Source: Tyto alba
Taxonomy: Eukaryota > Chordata > Aves > Strigiformes > Tytonidae
Reading direction: 5' to 3'
Length of the DNA: 64,000 nt
Assembly: GCF_018691265.1 (NCBI RefSeq)
Contig: NW_024881313.1
Location: 2,596,501-2,660,500 of the forward strand
Under the pieces are notes generated by a model that was given only the letters and a program-made list of their open reading frames with translations, was not told where the DNA came from and did no database searches. The translations under genes were made by a program, and so were the position numbers. Below, one piece after another: positions 63,369-64,000 of this stretch; the stretch's first letter is position 1, and the number at the start of each line of letters is the position of its first letter.

Positions 63369-63623
63369 TATAGTAATTCCTATAACATGCAACTCAAATC
63401 ACTGGTTACAACAATTTAAAGGTCTTGTCATTACAATCTCCGCCCCAGGTCCCTTTGGGCCAGGTTATAGGGTTTAGCATCTCAATAAATGCCTCCCTTG
63501 TTCCTAGCCTGGCTAGCAACAAGGCGTTCTTGTTATAGTAATGCCCATAACATGCAACTCAAATCCCGGGTTACAATTTAAAGGTATTTCCATTACATTC
63601 TCCACCCCTGGTCCCTTTGGACC
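63369..63623. repeat. About 90-bp sequence present twice, 165 bp apart
   Basis: 63369-63462 and 63534-63623 share tatagtaat..c.cataacatgcaactcaaatc, ggttacaa...tttaaaggt and ggtccctttggrcc in the same order and orientation with small indels. An internal duplication of the repeat element that covers this end of the window. Confidence 0.85.
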
Positions 63624-64000
63624 TGCCCAGCCCTCTCTATCTAATACTCCAGCAAGACTCAGCGTCCTCTTCCTTCGTCAGTGCTGTGCGCCAGCATCCC
63701 CCTTGGCAGAGCAAATCCAAGGCAAGCATCCAAGCAGTAAAGACAGCCATTTCTGCCACTCCACGGGATTTATTGTACTTTCTCTTATCAACTCCTCAGC
63801 TGCTGAGTCTTCTCTGTCTGTCTGGATGGTCAACCTGCAGGGGAGGATGAATGCAGTCGCGGTTGGTTACGTACTAACCCGAGAGTGTAAAGGGCTTGGT
63901 GGAAGAGTTAGGCTGCTGACAGCATCAAGCCACAAACTGTTGTGTTGGTGGGGAGTGCATTCACACCTAACGTGGAGTGCATGAGAGAGAAACAACTTGC

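Larger units (their letters stand above)
62950..64000. mobile_element. Probable avian ERV/LTR-derived repeat, runs off the window
   Basis: The stretch from about 63140 on (for example gttactgggcaccaaagcc, ggtccctttgggcc, cataacatgcaactcaaat) resembles sequence that recurs in bird genomes near ERV copies, from memory. It holds a 10-bp minisatellite and a roughly 165-bp spaced duplication, and an AATAAA at about 63484. No LTR termini are seen because the element continues past 64000. Orientation and class are not settled. Confidence 0.4.

Overview
This is vertebrate nuclear DNA, almost certainly from a bird. The window has AT-rich introns and intergenic DNA, no L1- or Alu-type repeats, CR1 LINE copies on both strands, and a solo LTR with the head and tail typical of a common avian ERV family. 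It is not bacterial and has no operons, tRNA or rRNA genes, or CRISPR arrays. The species or order cannot be fixed from sequence alone.

The only protein-coding gene I can support is the 3' end of TBC1D5 on the + strand. TBC1D5 is a Rab7 GTPase-activating protein that works with retromer and autophagosomes. Four coding exons are present, at 4973-5072, 21699-21778, 22401-22577 and 30142-30435. They have consensus splice sites and compatible phases (open start, 1, 0, 0, stop). Together they encode about 216 residues that match the C-terminal part of human TBC1D5 closely from memory. The TBC catalytic domain lies upstream of the window. The 3' UTR starts at 30436 and probably runs to a poly(A) signal near 33.06 kb or 34.06 kb.

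Layout: 1-2134 is an old CR1 LINE on the - strand, cut by the window edge, and a GC-rich block (about 2290-3035) follows it. 3036-30141 is TBC1D5 introns and exons. Intron 3 holds a solo LTR with an intact 5-bp target duplication (23630-24219), an older antisense LTR-like fragment (about 24669-24950) and a 5'-truncated CR1 (about 27030-27838). 30142-34.1 kb is the last exon and UTR. From 34.4 kb to the end I find no convincing gene. That stretch holds an ancient L2-like repeat, a MIR-like SINE, CpG/GC-rich blocks, long A/T tracts, a possible retrocopy at 50.9-51.2 kb, several AT-rich blocks with clustered homeodomain-type motifs that look like conserved non-coding elements, and an ERV-like repeat with an internal duplication at the right end.

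In human, the gene past the 3' end of TBC1D5 is the convergent PLCL2. I searched the - strand for it by eye and did not recognise it, so it probably lies beyond the window. No new multi-gene system is visible. The best leads are two LC3-interaction-type motifs in the TBC1D5 tail, the candidate regulatory elements, and the unexplained GC-rich blocks.
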